Positions 29,534 through 38,788 of a DNA stretch of 64,000 bases are shown in pieces; within the stretch, counting starts at the first letter, position 1, and each line of letters begins with the position of its first letter. A program made the translations under genes and the position numbers. The DNA comes from Verrucomicrobiales bacterium (GTDB lineage Bacteria > Verrucomicrobiota > Verrucomicrobiia > Limisphaerales > J093). The stretch covers positions 1 through 64,000 of the forward strand of contig JACKPV010000039.1 of NCBI GenBank assembly GCA_024233305.1. The letters are read 5' to 3'. The notes under the pieces are model-generated. The model ran no database searches and was not told the origin of the DNA. It saw nothing but the letters and a program-made list of their open reading frames with translations.

Positions 29534-30844
29534 TCACGGCTGTCCCGTCGCTGGCGGAAAAGCCACCTTGACCGGTCCCTGTCCGGATTTGAGTTCGACA
29601 ATCCGTTCCGCGTCGCCGACCGAGACCCGATGGCGTCCGTGGAAAGCCGGGATCCGGGCGCGCCCGGCAGCGTCCGCGTGGACCGTGACGCGCGTCCACC
29701 ATTCGCCATGGACCAGGTCCCGATAGGCGTGGGCGGCGGGTGTCGGCGTCCAGTCGCGGCGGTAAAGCGAGGAGGCGGGGATCCAGTTGGCGCCCTCCCA
29801 GAAGCCCCACATCAGGATGCCCTGCACCGCCGGATGGGCGAAACAGATGCGGTAGTAGTCCGCCAGCGCGCGGGCCTTGGCGGCCTCTTCCGCGTCCGTG
29901 AGCGTGGCGCGCTTCTCCCGGTAAACGGCCGAACGCTGGCCCGGCATGTTGAACTCGGTGACGCGGATCGGCAGGTTGAACTCCGCCAACTGGTCCAACG
30001 CCTTCTGCAAGGCCTCCGGATCGAAGGAATCCGCGTGCAGATGGCCCTGAACCCCGATGCCGCCGATGCCCGTCCCGTCGGCCAGCAAGCGGCGGATGTC
30101 CGCGCAGTAATCGTCCAGGCGGTTCCCGGTCAGGATGTCGTAGTCGTTCAGATAAAGCACGGCGTCGGGATCTGCTGCATGAACCCAGGCCGCCATGTCC
30201 CGGGTGATGCCCGGCCCGAGGCGGTCGGCATAGAAGTTGCCGTGAATCATCTCGTTGTTCAGGTCGTACTCGGCAAACCGCCCCCGGTAGCGGCGCCCGA
30301 TGTCGAGCGCCCGCGCCCGCACCGTGTCGCGCAACGTGTCGGGGTCCATCGCCTTCTGCCAGTCCGGCACGCGATTGGGGATGCCCCAGAAAATGTTGTG
30401 TCCCCGGAGCGGGATCTCGTGCGCCTCCGTCCACCGCAGGATGGCGTCGACCACCGAGTAATCGGGCCGGTCCTGGCGGGGTTCCATGACGTGCCATTTC
30501 AACGCGTTCTCGGTCACGGCGGCGTTGAAGTTCGTGAGGAAGGCCTGCTGGTAGGCGGCGGTGTTCGCCGGGTCCAGACGCCCGCCGAACACGTGATTCG
30601 CCAGCGCGGCGCCGAACCAGAATTCATGCCGCAGCTGTTCGACGCGGACCTCGGCGCCGGGCGCGGTTTCAACCGCGATGAGCCCCGTTCGGTGCTGGCG
30701 GATGCGGGCGTCCAGTTCGCTGCGGGCGACGCCTGCCCGGGCCGGGAATCCGCAGACCAGCGTCAGGAGGCTCGGCGCGACAAGAACCAAGCCCAACCAG
30801 CGACGGGAAGGACTGGAGGGGCGGAAAGTGGGGCGGCATGGCAT
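29534..30844 (-). CDS. Secreted glycoside hydrolase family 10 (endo-beta-1,4-xylanase-like)
   Basis: The protein has 436 residues with an N-terminal signal sequence (hydrophobic 17-32, then FPARAG). The TIM-barrel region carries GH10 landmarks: ENALKWH (112-118), RGHNIFWG (147-154), the acid/base glutamate E198 in DLNNEM and the nucleophile E297 in VTEFNM. An N-terminal strand-rich segment (residues 50-80) and a C-terminal beta-sandwich-like tail (about 385-436) flank the barrel. In GH10 the acid/base motif is usually W-D-V-x-N-E; here it is YDLNNE, a modest variant. The predicted role is hydrolysis of xylan or a related beta-1,4-glycan outside the cytoplasm. Confidence 0.85.
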   Translation of the reverse strand: MPCRPTFRPSSPSRRWLGLVLVAPSLLTLVCGFPARAGVARSELDARIRQHRTGLIAVETAPGAEVRVEQLRHEFWFGAALANHVFGGRLDPANTAAYQQAFLTNFNAAVTENALKWHVMEPRQDRPDYSVVDAILRWTEAHEIPLRGHNIFWGIPNRVPDWQKAMDPDTLRDTVRARALDIGRRYRGRFAEYDLNNEMIHGNFYADRLGPGITRDMAAWVHAADPDAVLYLNDYDILTGNRLDDYCADIRRLLADGTGIGGIGVQGHLHADSFDPEALQKALDQLAEFNLPIRVTEFNMPGQRSAVYREKRATLTDAEEAAKARALADYYRICFAHPAVQGILMWGFWEGANWIPASSLYRRDWTPTPAAHAYRDLVHGEWWTRVTVHADAAGRARIPAFHGRHRVSVGDAERIVELKSGQGPVKVAFPPATGQP

Positions 30845-30889
30845 AAGCCAGACCTATCGCCAACTCCCGCTCCTCGCAAGCGGCAAATG

Positions 30890-31265
30890 CCGCCGTGCTC
30901 CGGGGCGAGGCTGGTGATCAACCCCACCACCTCATTGCTCTTGCGTTTGACCTGGCGGCGGATCTGCCCGATCTGGGCGGCGCAGGGAAACCCGATGTCC
31001 TCGGGTTGAGTGGCCTTGCTGCCGAGGGTGCGCGACTCCCGCCGGGCACTGAATCGCCCGGACCGTGTCGGGGCTCCTTGCCATCCAGCACGATGAGTTC
31101 ATCGGCGGGGTGGATCCGTTTGAGGTAATGGTGTTGGTCGAGGAGGTGGTGGCATTCGGGCAGCTCGCAGGGCTCGAGCAAACGCACCCGGGCCTGGGCC
31201 AGCAGTGCCTGTTCATCGACCTCCGCGTGAATGGACTGAGCGTTTGGACATGCCCCGGAGGGCAA
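30890..31265 (-). pseudogene. Remnant of an ISAs1-type transposase with DruA/DUF4338-like N-terminus
   Basis: Three homologous islands lie on the minus strand but not in one intact frame. The first (about 31250-31130) reads LLEPCELPECHHLLDQHHYL, resembling the start of DUF4338/DruA-type proteins. The second (about 31115-31070) reads DELIVLDGKEPRHG, the catalytic-Asp region of ISAs1-like transposases. After a frame change, the third (about 31020-30895) reads ATQPEDIGFPCAAQI and then VVGLITSLAPE, the late ISAs1 motif. Most of the gene is missing, so this is a decayed element. The family assignment rests on remembered motifs and is fairly but not fully secure. Confidence 0.6.
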
Positions 31266-31314
31266 AAAGTCTGAGAGCAGATGTTCCGCTAAAAACGACT
31301 GCTCCTTCTCACTC

Positions 31315-31510
31315 AGCCGTAACGACTCAGTGAGTCGTAGCCGCCGACGTGCAGTCGGCGCATGATTCAGCTGGGATAGGGCTGTCGGTTACCGAGGGCG
31401 ACGATTCACCGAAAGGTGACTGCTGATCGGAATCGGCGAGCCCGCGTAAGCGCTTGGATTTCAGCGCCGACTACACGTCGGCGGCTACCCCGTGTTGAAT
31501 CGATACGGCT
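31315..31510 (-). repeat. Dispersed 196-bp palindromic element, copy A
   Basis: The element begins AGCCGT and ends ACGGCT, giving short terminal inverted repeats; the right end reads TTGAATCGATACGGCT. Inside are two imperfect palindromes, GCCGCCGACGTGCAGTCGGC near the left and GCCGACTACACGTCGGCGGC near the right. Its reverse complement aligns along its whole length with the copy at 50191-50386, which is also exactly 196 bp. It codes for nothing and looks like a non-autonomous (MITE- or REP-like) element. Confidence 0.8.
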
Positions 31511-31688
31511 CAGCTACGTGCCCTTCCTCACGCAAAGGTCCTGCTCGGACTGTTCGCGCTCCTTCCATGGCTTGAGAACCGGACCTCGCGGCCCCTGGCC
31601 ACGGTACTGCCGGTTCCAAACCGGGCCGATTCGCCGCCCGGCCTCCGGTTCCCAGGCTTCGTGCCCGCCGTCGAACCGCGCCAGGGAA

Positions 31689-32747
31689 TCAGGCGTAGCT
31701 CGTCGGCGCCGCTTCGTGCGGGCTGTCCGGATAGACCGGTCCGCGCAGCGGGCGGAAACCCGCCACCTGATCCTCCTCCCGCTTGAAAACAGACGCCGCG
31801 TCATGGGCTCGTTCCCTGAGGATTTCGATGTCCTCCGGGCTGACCGGTTGGAAGACCTTGCCGGCGGCGATGGACTTTTCGACGAGATCAAGCCAGGCAG
31901 GCGAGAAGCCGGTCACCACGCCGCGCTGGCTCAGGGAAAAACGGATCGCCCGGTTGACGTCGTCCTGTTCCTCGATCGTGCGATACCACCACTGGCGGGT
32001 CCGCTCCATGCCCTCCGGCCAGGTCCCGGCGGACATCGGCTTGATGGCGAGGACCGCCGCTCCCTTGGCCTGGGCGGTCTCGAGCACTTCGCGACCGAAC
32101 CCGATGGTGAACATCTCGACGTAGTTGATCGGGAACATTACCGTGTCGAACGGAAACCGGTTGAGCGCGAGCACGGCAGCCTTCGTCGTGTGAGCGGAGA
32201 AGCCGATCCACCGCAGCTTGCCCTCCTCGCGGGCCTTCAGGATCGCCTCCATGGCCCCGCCCGGTCCGAGCGCCTGTTCAACCTCGGACGGCTGCCGGAG
32301 ATGGTGCAGTTGGTAGAGGTCGAAATGGTCGGTTTTGTGCCGCTCCAGAGAACGCTCGAGTTCCTCCCGGCAGCCTCTTGCATCCCGCATCTTCGTCTTG
32401 CAGGCCAGGAAGAGCCCGTCGCGGTCCACCCCCTGCAAGGCAACGCCCATGCGCTCCTCGCACACGCCGTTGCCATAGGCCGGGGCGTTGTCCACGTAGT
32501 TGACCCCGAGGTCCACCGCCTGCTGCAACGCCCGGTTGCAGGTCGCCTGATCGTCGCGCGTCATCGCCAGGCCGGGGAAGCCGATGATCGAAACCTGGCG
32601 TCCCGTGCGGCCGAGCATTCTTCGAGGCATGCCGAGGACGGTGTCCGTGAGCGGGACCGTCGATTCACGGGCCCAGGCGCTGGTGATGCCAAAGGCGCAG
32701 CCGCCGGCCGCGCTTCCGAGGACTTTGAGAAACGAACGTCTTTCCAT
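31689..32747 (-). CDS. Tat-exported aldo/keto reductase
   Basis: The start at 32747 gives a twin-arginine signal, MERRSFLKVLGSAAGG; a longer frame adds 22 residues that hide it. The mature part is an aldo/keto reductase barrel with the catalytic tetrad D86, Y91, K117 and H148 (NYVDNAPAYGNG; LACKTK; YQLHH). It has 352 residues, close to the usual AKR length plus a leader. A Tat signal on an NADPH-dependent enzyme is unusual but recurs in Planctomycetes and Verrucomicrobia; such leaders may be retained without a periplasmic NADPH supply. The substrate is unknown. Confidence 0.85.
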   Translation of the reverse strand: MERRSFLKVLGSAAGGCAFGITSAWARESTVPLTDTVLGMPRRMLGRTGRQVSIIGFPGLAMTRDDQATCNRALQQAVDLGVNYVDNAPAYGNGVCEERMGVALQGVDRDGLFLACKTKMRDARGCREELERSLERHKTDHFDLYQLHHLRQPSEVEQALGPGGAMEAILKAREEGKLRWIGFSAHTTKAAVLALNRFPFDTVMFPINYVEMFTIGFGREVLETAQAKGAAVLAIKPMSAGTWPEGMERTRQWWYRTIEEQDDVNRAIRFSLSQRGVVTGFSPAWLDLVEKSIAAGKVFQPVSPEDIEILRERAHDAASVFKREEDQVAGFRPLRGPVYPDSPHEAAPTSYA

Positions 32748-33015
32748 GGTGCTCTGGTTGGTTCGCCGGGGGCCGGGCTGCGCGCGGTCGGGGGCCTTGG
32801 TGGTTCCCGACAAATCACGGCGCGCGCATTCCGGCGCCGCGGGCTTTCACGCTCACCCTACCCGCGGACGTCCCCGTCCGGCAAGCCAGGGATGGTGTTC
32901 CTCTTCCGCGAGACACGCCTCGTCTCCCCGGAAAGCGGCACGGCCAAAACGCTGGTCCGGCGGGACGGGAGACGGCATATTCCCCGCCAGCACAACAACT
33001 CAACCGGACGGCGAA

Positions 33016-33684
33016 ATGAAATTCCAGATCGAAGGCGAACTCGCGCAGGTGGCCCGCCTGACCCTGGCTTATGGCGAGACCTGCTGGGCCAGCAAAGGCG
33101 CCCTAATGTCACTCGATCCCGATGTCCAGTGGACCTTGAAGGTGCCCGGCGGGTTGGGCGGCATGGCCCGACGGATGCTCTCGGGCGAAGGCCTGGCCCT
33201 CACCTACATCGAGGGGCGGCGCGACGGGCAAAGCGTCGTGCTCTCCGCCAACCAACCCGGAAAGATCGTTCCCTGGGATCTTGCGGAAGGACCGGTGGTC
33301 ACGACGCGCGGATCGTTCGTGGCGGCCTTCGGCCCCCGGGTGGACATCGACGTGACCATTGCCCGGCGGGCGGGCGCGGCGTTGTTCGGTGGGGCGGGCC
33401 TCTTCTTGCAGAAGATCTCCGGCGAAGGGTTGGTGCTGGTCCACGGTTCCGGCGACTTCGTCGAGCGCCGCCTCGCGGCCGGCGAGTCCATCCTGGTCAG
33501 CACCGGGAACCTGGCCGCCTTTGCCGACGGGGTGGACTACACCATCCGGCGCACCGGCGGCATCCGGCGCACGTTGTTTTCCGGCGAAGGGTTCTTCATG
33601 ACGCAGTTGAACGGACCGGGACGGGTGCTCCTCCAGTCGCTCAAGCGTGGCTCGGCCATCCAGACGCTGCCGCGCGGCGGGTAG
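33016..33684 (+). CDS. AIM24-family protein
   Basis: The protein has 222 residues. The start MKFQIEGELAQVARL, followed by a double-stranded beta-helix-like pattern rich in G-E-G-L and F-x-G-x-G-L-F-L-Q (AALFGGAGLFLQKISGEGLV), matches the AIM24/TIGR00266 family. Yeast Aim24 is a mitochondrial membrane-organisation protein; bacterial members have no established enzyme activity. No signal peptide or membrane helix is visible, so it is probably cytoplasmic or peripheral. It stands alone, divergent from the aldo/keto reductase (268 bp between starts), and a copy of the dispersed repeat begins 21 bp after its stop. Confidence 0.82.
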   Translation: MKFQIEGELAQVARLTLAYGETCWASKGALMSLDPDVQWTLKVPGGLGGMARRMLSGEGLALTYIEGRRDGQSVVLSANQPGKIVPWDLAEGPVVTTRGSFVAAFGPRVDIDVTIARRAGAALFGGAGLFLQKISGEGLVLVHGSGDFVERRLAAGESILVSTGNLAAFADGVDYTIRRTGGIRRTLFSGEGFFMTQLNGPGRVLLQSLKRGSAIQTLPRGG

Positions 33685-33705
33685 ACGGCCGGGCGGTCGA
33701 GGACG

Positions 33706-33878
33706 GAGCCGGCGACGTGTAGTCGGCGCTGAAATCCAGGGGCTCACACGGTCTCGCCGGTTCCGACAGGAAGTCACGTTTTGGTGCGTCATCGCGCCCG
33801 TCGGCAGCCAGCCTTATCCCAGCTGAATCATGCGCCGACTGCACGTCGGCGGCCGTGAGTTACTGAATGGTCACGGCT
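33706..33878 (+). repeat. Dispersed palindromic element, copy B (left end truncated)
   Basis: The copy runs from a degraded first palindrome (GGCGACGTGTAGTCGGCGCT) through the shared centre (CAGGAAGTCACGTTTTGGTG) to the second palindrome (GCGCCGACTGCACGTCGGCG) and the end TCACGGCT. It has the same orientation as the copy at 50191. The outer left arm present in the 196-bp copies is missing. Confidence 0.75.
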
Positions 33879-34083
33879 TGGACCGGCGCCAGACCAGGTC
33901 GAAGGAATACTCCACCTCGATGAGGCGCCAGCGATATCCGCCGGGAAAACGCTCCCGCAGGACCGGTACGCACTCCCGGCCCAACCCGTCCAGATCGCGT
34001 TTGCGCTGATCGAGGCAGGAGCATTCGGCCTTCGCCCGTTCGGCGCTTTCGACCGGCGCATTGTCCGCCGTCTGGAAGCCCAC
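33871..34083 (-). pseudogene. Possible transposase-like C-terminal remnant
   Basis: A 70-codon minus-strand frame ends with a plausible protein pattern (LDQRKRDLDGLGRECVPVL, then RWRLIEVEYSFDLVW). It resembles the tail of transposon-encoded proteins I associate with Verrucomicrobia, where a Tyr/Trp-rich E-Y-x-x-D-L-V motif occurs, but I cannot name the family. No start context or upstream domain is present, and it overlaps a repeat copy. It is probably debris of an inserted element. Confidence 0.3.
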
Positions 34084-34227
34084 CCCGTACCCAGTTGAGC
34101 ATTTGCGCTGCGCTTTACCCCCGAGGGCTTGCCGCGGACCAGAGGGAAGTGACTGGACATCAACCAGCAGGCATGGGCCTGCCCGGCGGGCTTATCGCAG
34201 GTCCCGGCCGGGGTGAGCAGGAAACGC

Positions 34228-34310
34228 TACCGGTCCGTGTCGTCGCGGAAGATGGCCTCCCGACGGTCGCCCCGGTTGAGGACGTGATAAACCGCCCCCG
34301 GATACTCCAT
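34228..34310 (-). pseudogene. N-terminal fragment of a REP-associated tyrosine transposase (RAYT)
   Basis: The minus strand from ATG at 34310 reads MEYPGAVYHVLNRGDRREAI followed by FRDDTDR and then a TAG stop. This is the conserved N-terminus of the TnpA_REP/Y1 transposase family; the HUH motif and catalytic Tyr that would follow are absent. The upstream AAAGGGGTCGG tract (minus strand, about 34375) is similar to the leader before the RAYT fragment at 54689. It is a dead fragment of about 27 codons. Confidence 0.7.
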
Positions 34311-35093
34311 TCTGACCCTCCTTGCCCAGGCCCGGAGACTGTTCGATCGGGCCTCATCCGTCAATATCAAGAACCGACCCCTTTACGGCGCTTCGAAAAC
34401 CGCTGGTGGCACACAACCCCTTCCGCACCCCCTCCTCCTTGGCGTCGCCACCGGACATGTCCGTGACTCCGACCATCTGGCAAGCTGCGGCCTCCGGTTC
34501 GCTGGCCTCGCGGGCGAAGAACCGGAAGCGGCAAGTGCCGCGTGAGGTTCGGATAGGGTCCCGAGGTAGCTGAAATGCTAACGGGAACGTGTGGTCAGAG
34601 ATACGAGTCAGACTACGCAAAATGCAGGGCCGGGCCGCGGTGCTTTACGTCATCCGACGGATAGCCCCTGGGTGAGATCAACCCGATTGCGCCGGCCTCT
34701 CGCCACGGATTCTACCGCTCTGGCGCAAGGTCCCGGTCTGGTGCCAAGCTGTATCGAAGACCACTTCTGAACCTCGCGTCCGAGAATGGCAAATGCGAAA
34801 CAACGATCTCCCATTGCGGTGACCTGCAAGCACAAAGCCGCTCAGCCGTTCAACCTGGGACGTTCAGGCCCGGGGCACTGCCCCCAGCGGTCGGATGCAA
34901 CCAGATCGGCATCCGTCTCACTCGACCTGACGGGCCGAGGGGACCGAGCGGTTGGTGCTCCGCCGATAGGACGCACGAGCTCCCTCCTGCTATGAACCCG
35001 CGTCCGACACCTCCCTCCCGTGCCTCCAGACCGCCTTGACCGCCCTTAACCTGCGAGCGCATCTACCCACCGCGCATGGAATACCTACCGGAA
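34311..35093. other. Non-coding stretch, no gene recognised
   Basis: Apart from the RAYT leader just right of 34310, I see no convincing gene, RNA or repeat here. Short open frames exist on both strands but show no protein-like pattern. The composition is a little less G+C-biased than the flanking genes. Confidence 0.5.
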
Positions 35094-38069
35094 TCACCAT
35101 GCGAGTCGGAAGAGTTCCCAAGGTGCAGCCGCAGTCGTGCGATACCGCCACACCCCGTTGTCGATTTCGCCAACCTCGGCCTTATCGAGTTCAGTCCACT
35201 CCAGGCGTCCGTTTGCCATTCGCCCGCCACTCAGGTGGAACTTGTCGGAGCTTGACGCCCATGAAACAAGCACGTCCTGTCCATCGCGATCGATGGAGAG
35301 TCGTGGCACGTCGATTGTCCGAAGCGCCCGTAGTCCCTCCTGGTCTTGGCCGGTCATGGTGATCCTGATTTCTTCATCGATCACGTTGGCCACCGCAAGG
35401 TATACGGTGGCCGCGTCTCCGGTACGGAGGACGGTGCGTGTCGGAACCACAGCCACAGCCTCCAAACCGGCTCGTTCGGTTTCGGGATCGAGGGTGATCG
35501 CCTCTGCCAGGAGTTCCGCGACAAGGCTTGCTGGTTCCCCAGGCGAAAGTTCCACTTCATAGCTACGCTCCCTCAGACTCAAGGAGACGCTTCCGGGATT
35601 GGCCACTCCTGCTATGCGAATGTAGGTCCACAATGGGCCCGCCCGGGGACCCGGCTGCTGACTGACCGCGAATATTTCCTGCAATACCGACAGATCATCT
35701 GGGGCCAAATCGAAGTACGAAGGTGAGGCACAGGACCGGGGACCCACTGGTTTGCCGAACCGGTCCAAGGACTTTACCGAGTGGACGACGCTTAGCAGGC
35801 CGGTTTCCGTATAGAACAAGTAATCATCGGTGTCCTCAAAGCCATTGACGAAGCCTTCGCTTTCACAGATCGGATTCCCTGGACGGAAGTCACATTCTGC
35901 TTCCTTGTTGCGCATCCACACGTGACTGATTTCGCCAGTCTCGTCGCGCTTGATTTGCGCGTAATTGCCCCCGGGGAGATAAACGCATTGGCCGATGAAT
36001 ACTCGGCCCCCATTCACAGGATGCCAACTAACCGCATAGCCTCCGTCGCTGCACTCCACCACAACGGCGCCGTTCCGAGCCCTGGCGAGCTCGGTCCGGT
36101 GGTTTGCATTGGTGGTACAATCCGGAGGTGCTGTATCCATGGGTTCCCACGCGTCGAGTCTGTATGGATCACTGCACAGCGGGCTCCCTGATTGTTTAAC
36201 GATTATCACGCCGTCACCCACGGTTATCGCGCCGGATCTCTCAGAGCCAGTCTGGTTCGCGGACACGATGTAATCGAAATGGCCTGGGCCGTGCGTGGCA
36301 GACGCACCCCACACATTGATCCAGTAGTGCGGCCCACGGCTCGGCGTCCAGTAGCAACCTGTCGCTGCTGTCACGGTGATTGTCCCCTCCATCCCTCCAG
36401 CCGGCGCCTCGACGTCGTTCAAGGAGAGGGTGTAAGTGCAACTGCGGCCAGACTGCGTCACCGGGAGGATACGCGTGGGCACGCCGCGCATCGAGATGGA
36501 CAGGGTGGAGGTTCGAGGCTCCTCAGAGTTATTGTCTGCGACGTTGTAGAGCACGATGCCCGGCCCTGCTCCGCTCAATGTCCAGCCCAAAGCCGGGTCC
36601 CCCGCCGCATCGGCCATTCGCACCCAACCCGGGCTGCGAACGGTCCACTCACAATCCCCGATTCCCGCTACCACAAATGAGCGCGTCTCGGCTTTGGGCC
36701 CGTGCTCTAGAGCCTCTTCGAGAAGTGTGAAGCCACACGGCTCCTGGGACACAGTGAACGAACGGGGGGGCTGTCCGCGCATTGACACCTTGATCTCGCC
36801 AGTCCGCGGTTCTCCGGTGTAGTTCTTCGCGACCTGATAAGCGATAGTCCCGTCTCCTACCCCGCTCACCGACCAGGAGAACAGCTCGTCGCCGCCTCCG
36901 CCTTCCAGGCGGATCCAACCGGGGCTGCTGGCGGTCCATCTGCAGACGCCTGGGGAGGTCACGCCAAACGACCCTGCTGCCTGCCCGGGACCATAGAAAG
37001 CGCCCTCGGCTTCCACCTCGAACGCACAGGCCTCTTGCGAGATGGTGAATGCGACTGGGGGCTGTCCTCGCATTGAGACCGAGATCTCACCAGTCCGCAG
37101 ACTACCGCTGTAGTTCTCAGCCACATGGTAGGTGACTGACTGGTCTCCTACACTGCTCACCGACCAAGAGAACAGCTCGTCGCCGCCCCCGCCTTCGAGG
37201 CGGAGCCATCCGGGGCTGCTGGCGGTCCATCTGCAAACGCTTGGCGAGGTCACGGCAAACGACCCGTCTGCTCGGCCGGGACCATAGAAGGCGTCCTCGG
37301 CTTCTAACTCGAAGGCACATGCCTCCTGTGATACGCTGAACACGAGACGTGGCTGTCCCCGCATTGAGACCGAGATCTCACCAGTGCGCAGACTACCGCT
37401 GTAGTTGTCAGCCACGCTATAGGTGACGGTTTGGTCTCCTGCACTGCTCAGCCCCCAGCCGCAGCATTGGTCCCCGCCAGCTCCTTCCAAGCGAATCCAG
37501 CCTGGACTCCCGGCGTGCCAGGCGCAGACGCCTGGGGCACTCACGGTGAAGGTCCCTTCTGCCGGGCCGACACCGTACGCCACGTCTTCGGCCTGTAGCT
37601 CGAATCCACAGGCATCTTGCGAAATCGAGAAGGAACGTGTTGGTGCGCCGTCCATGGTCACCGTCACACTCCCCAAGCGTAGCTGACCCGTATAGTTGTG
37701 CGGCAGATGATACGTGACGGTCGCGCTGGATGAACTGCTCAGCCGCCAGCCGAAGTTCTCGTTCCCACCGGCTTCTTCCAAGTGAATCCAGCCTGGACTC
37801 CCGGCGTCCCATTCACAACCGCCGAACGCTGCGACCTCGAAGCTGCCAGTGGCGGGTCCCGGACCGTAGTCTGCCGCAGCCGGTAATAACTCGAAGTCGC
37901 AGTCGATAGGATCGACAGTCGAGAACAGTTGCCTCGAGGCTGGATTGGTCTGTTGCGATGGCTCGGCACCCCTCGCAACCGCCGCCAACCCGGTGACCAG
38001 GAGAGTCGCCGTCAAGGGCCGCAGCCAGAAGCTGACCTCCGCGTTCGCGCTTAGATCAGTAGATTTCAT
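35094..38069 (-). CDS. Secreted protein with tandem BACON-like repeats
   Basis: The protein has 991 residues; the start at 38069 is followed by a signal peptide (TATLLVTGLAAVARGAE). Residues about 55-660 contain six to seven ~100-residue units of the pattern C-x-W-x-A-x-S-P-G-W-I-R-L-E, then V-T-Y-x-V-x-x-N-Y-S-G, R-T-G-E-I-x-V-S-M-R-G-Q-P, and F-x-V-S-Q-E-A-C. This is the BACON (carbohydrate- or mucin-associated, Ig-like) layout, with one Cys pair per unit. Two adjacent units are almost identical at DNA level. The C-terminal 330 residues have a different, unrecognised fold and end in strand-rich sequence. The likely role is surface binding. A good sigma-70-like promoter lies just upstream. 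Codon use is less G+C-biased than in neighbours, which could point to transfer. Confidence 0.75.
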   Translation of the reverse strand: MKSTDLSANAEVSFWLRPLTATLLVTGLAAVARGAEPSQQTNPASRQLFSTVDPIDCDFELLPAAADYGPGPATGSFEVAAFGGCEWDAGSPGWIHLEEAGGNENFGWRLSSSSSATVTYHLPHNYTGQLRLGSVTVTMDGAPTRSFSISQDACGFELQAEDVAYGVGPAEGTFTVSAPGVCAWHAGSPGWIRLEGAGGDQCCGWGLSSAGDQTVTYSVADNYSGSLRTGEISVSMRGQPRLVFSVSQEACAFELEAEDAFYGPGRADGSFAVTSPSVCRWTASSPGWLRLEGGGGDELFSWSVSSVGDQSVTYHVAENYSGSLRTGEISVSMRGQPPVAFTISQEACAFEVEAEGAFYGPGQAAGSFGVTSPGVCRWTASSPGWIRLEGGGGDELFSWSVSGVGDGTIAYQVAKNYTGEPRTGEIKVSMRGQPPRSFTVSQEPCGFTLLEEALEHGPKAETRSFVVAGIGDCEWTVRSPGWVRMADAAGDPALGWTLSGAGPGIVLYNVADNNSEEPRTSTLSISMRGVPTRILPVTQSGRSCTYTLSLNDVEAPAGGMEGTITVTAATGCYWTPSRGPHYWINVWGASATHGPGHFDYIVSANQTGSERSGAITVGDGVIIVKQSGSPLCSDPYRLDAWEPMDTAPPDCTTNANHRTELARARNGAVVVECSDGGYAVSWHPVNGGRVFIGQCVYLPGGNYAQIKRDETGEISHVWMRNKEAECDFRPGNPICESEGFVNGFEDTDDYLFYTETGLLSVVHSVKSLDRFGKPVGPRSCASPSYFDLAPDDLSVLQEIFAVSQQPGPRAGPLWTYIRIAGVANPGSVSLSLRERSYEVELSPGEPASLVAELLAEAITLDPETERAGLEAVAVVPTRTVLRTGDAATVYLAVANVIDEEIRITMTGQDQEGLRALRTIDVPRLSIDRDGQDVLVSWASSSDKFHLSGGRMANGRLEWTELDKAEVGEIDNGVWRYRTTAAAPWELFRLAW

Positions 38070-38121
38070 GACGCGCTGAATGACCGCGACCGTGTCGCGG
38101 AAGCGGCTGTGATAGTCGAGA

Positions 38122-38150
38122 CGTATAGCGAAACGGGGAGAGGGAGTCAA
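38122..38150 (-). promoter_or_regulatory. Sigma-70-like promoter for the BACON-repeat gene
   Basis: On the minus strand TTGACT (38150-38145) is followed after exactly 17 bp by TATACG (38127-38122). Transcription would start near 38115 and leave a leader of about 45 nt before the ATG at 38069. It is one of the few places in the window with a near-consensus pair in the right position. Confidence 0.55.
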
Positions 38151-38182
38151 TCCTGTGCCTACCTGCCACTACCCTGTCTTCC

Positions 38183-38788
38183 TTACGGCGCTTCTCGCGC
38201 AATCCCGCGCGCCAACGCCTCGTTCAATACCTCCGCAGTGCCTGCCATCAATTGGTCATAGGCCTGCTGCCAGGATTTTCGCTCGGCGGTTCCGACGCCG
38301 AGGATCTTTGGCCTCACGCTCCCAGTGCCTTCGGCGTTGGCGACCCAGAGGGTTTCCTGCCCGTTGCGGTCCTTTATGGTCCACTCGGCGCGGAGCAGGG
38401 TTTCCATGGGGACGGGGCCGCTGATGCTCGACTTCACCATCCGCGGGATCAGGATGACGTCGCCTTTCCCCGCCGCATCGGCCTCGGAGGCGAACTCGTT
38501 GACCTGGGTGAAGAGTGCTGCGGCAACCTCGCGGGCGTAGAGAACCATGTGCTCTCCCAGGGGGTAGATGCGTGAGCCACCGACGAGGCGGATCCGGCAG
38601 CTGTGATCCCGGAGTTCCGGGGTGATCACCAGCGCCGCGGTGCGCGGGGACCGGGAAGTCCCCGAGAGCGCAGCGGACGGCTCGTGGCTGATCTTGACCT
38701 TGGTGGTCTCGACGCAGCCGGCCGCGCAGGCGAGAAGCAGCGCGCCAAGCGGGAGCAGAGTTCGACGGCTACGTTCGGGGCGTCTCAT
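38183..38788 (-). CDS. Putative lipoprotein of unknown function
   Basis: The protein has 201 residues and a lipobox (LLACAAGC) after a basic, hydrophobic leader, so it is probably lipid-anchored. The body alternates strands and helices (VVAAALFTQ-like helix near 90; WTIKDRNGQETLWVANAEG) and resembles small outer-membrane-associated lipoproteins, but no named family is certain. It overlaps the upstream lipoprotein gene by 4 bp (ATGA), so the two form an operon and may form a complex. Confidence 0.65.
   Translation of the reverse strand: MRRPERSRRTLLPLGALLLACAAGCVETTKVKISHEPSAALSGTSRSPRTAALVITPELRDHSCRIRLVGGSRIYPLGEHMVLYAREVAAALFTQVNEFASEADAAGKGDVILIPRMVKSSISGPVPMETLLRAEWTIKDRNGQETLWVANAEGTGSVRPKILGVGTAERKSWQQAYDQLMAGTAEVLNEALARGIAREAP

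Noticed and set aside
31416..33722. A 768-codon plus-strand frame across the aldo/keto reductase.
   Set aside because: Antisense shadow; no domain pattern; the minus-strand gene has an intact catalytic tetrad.
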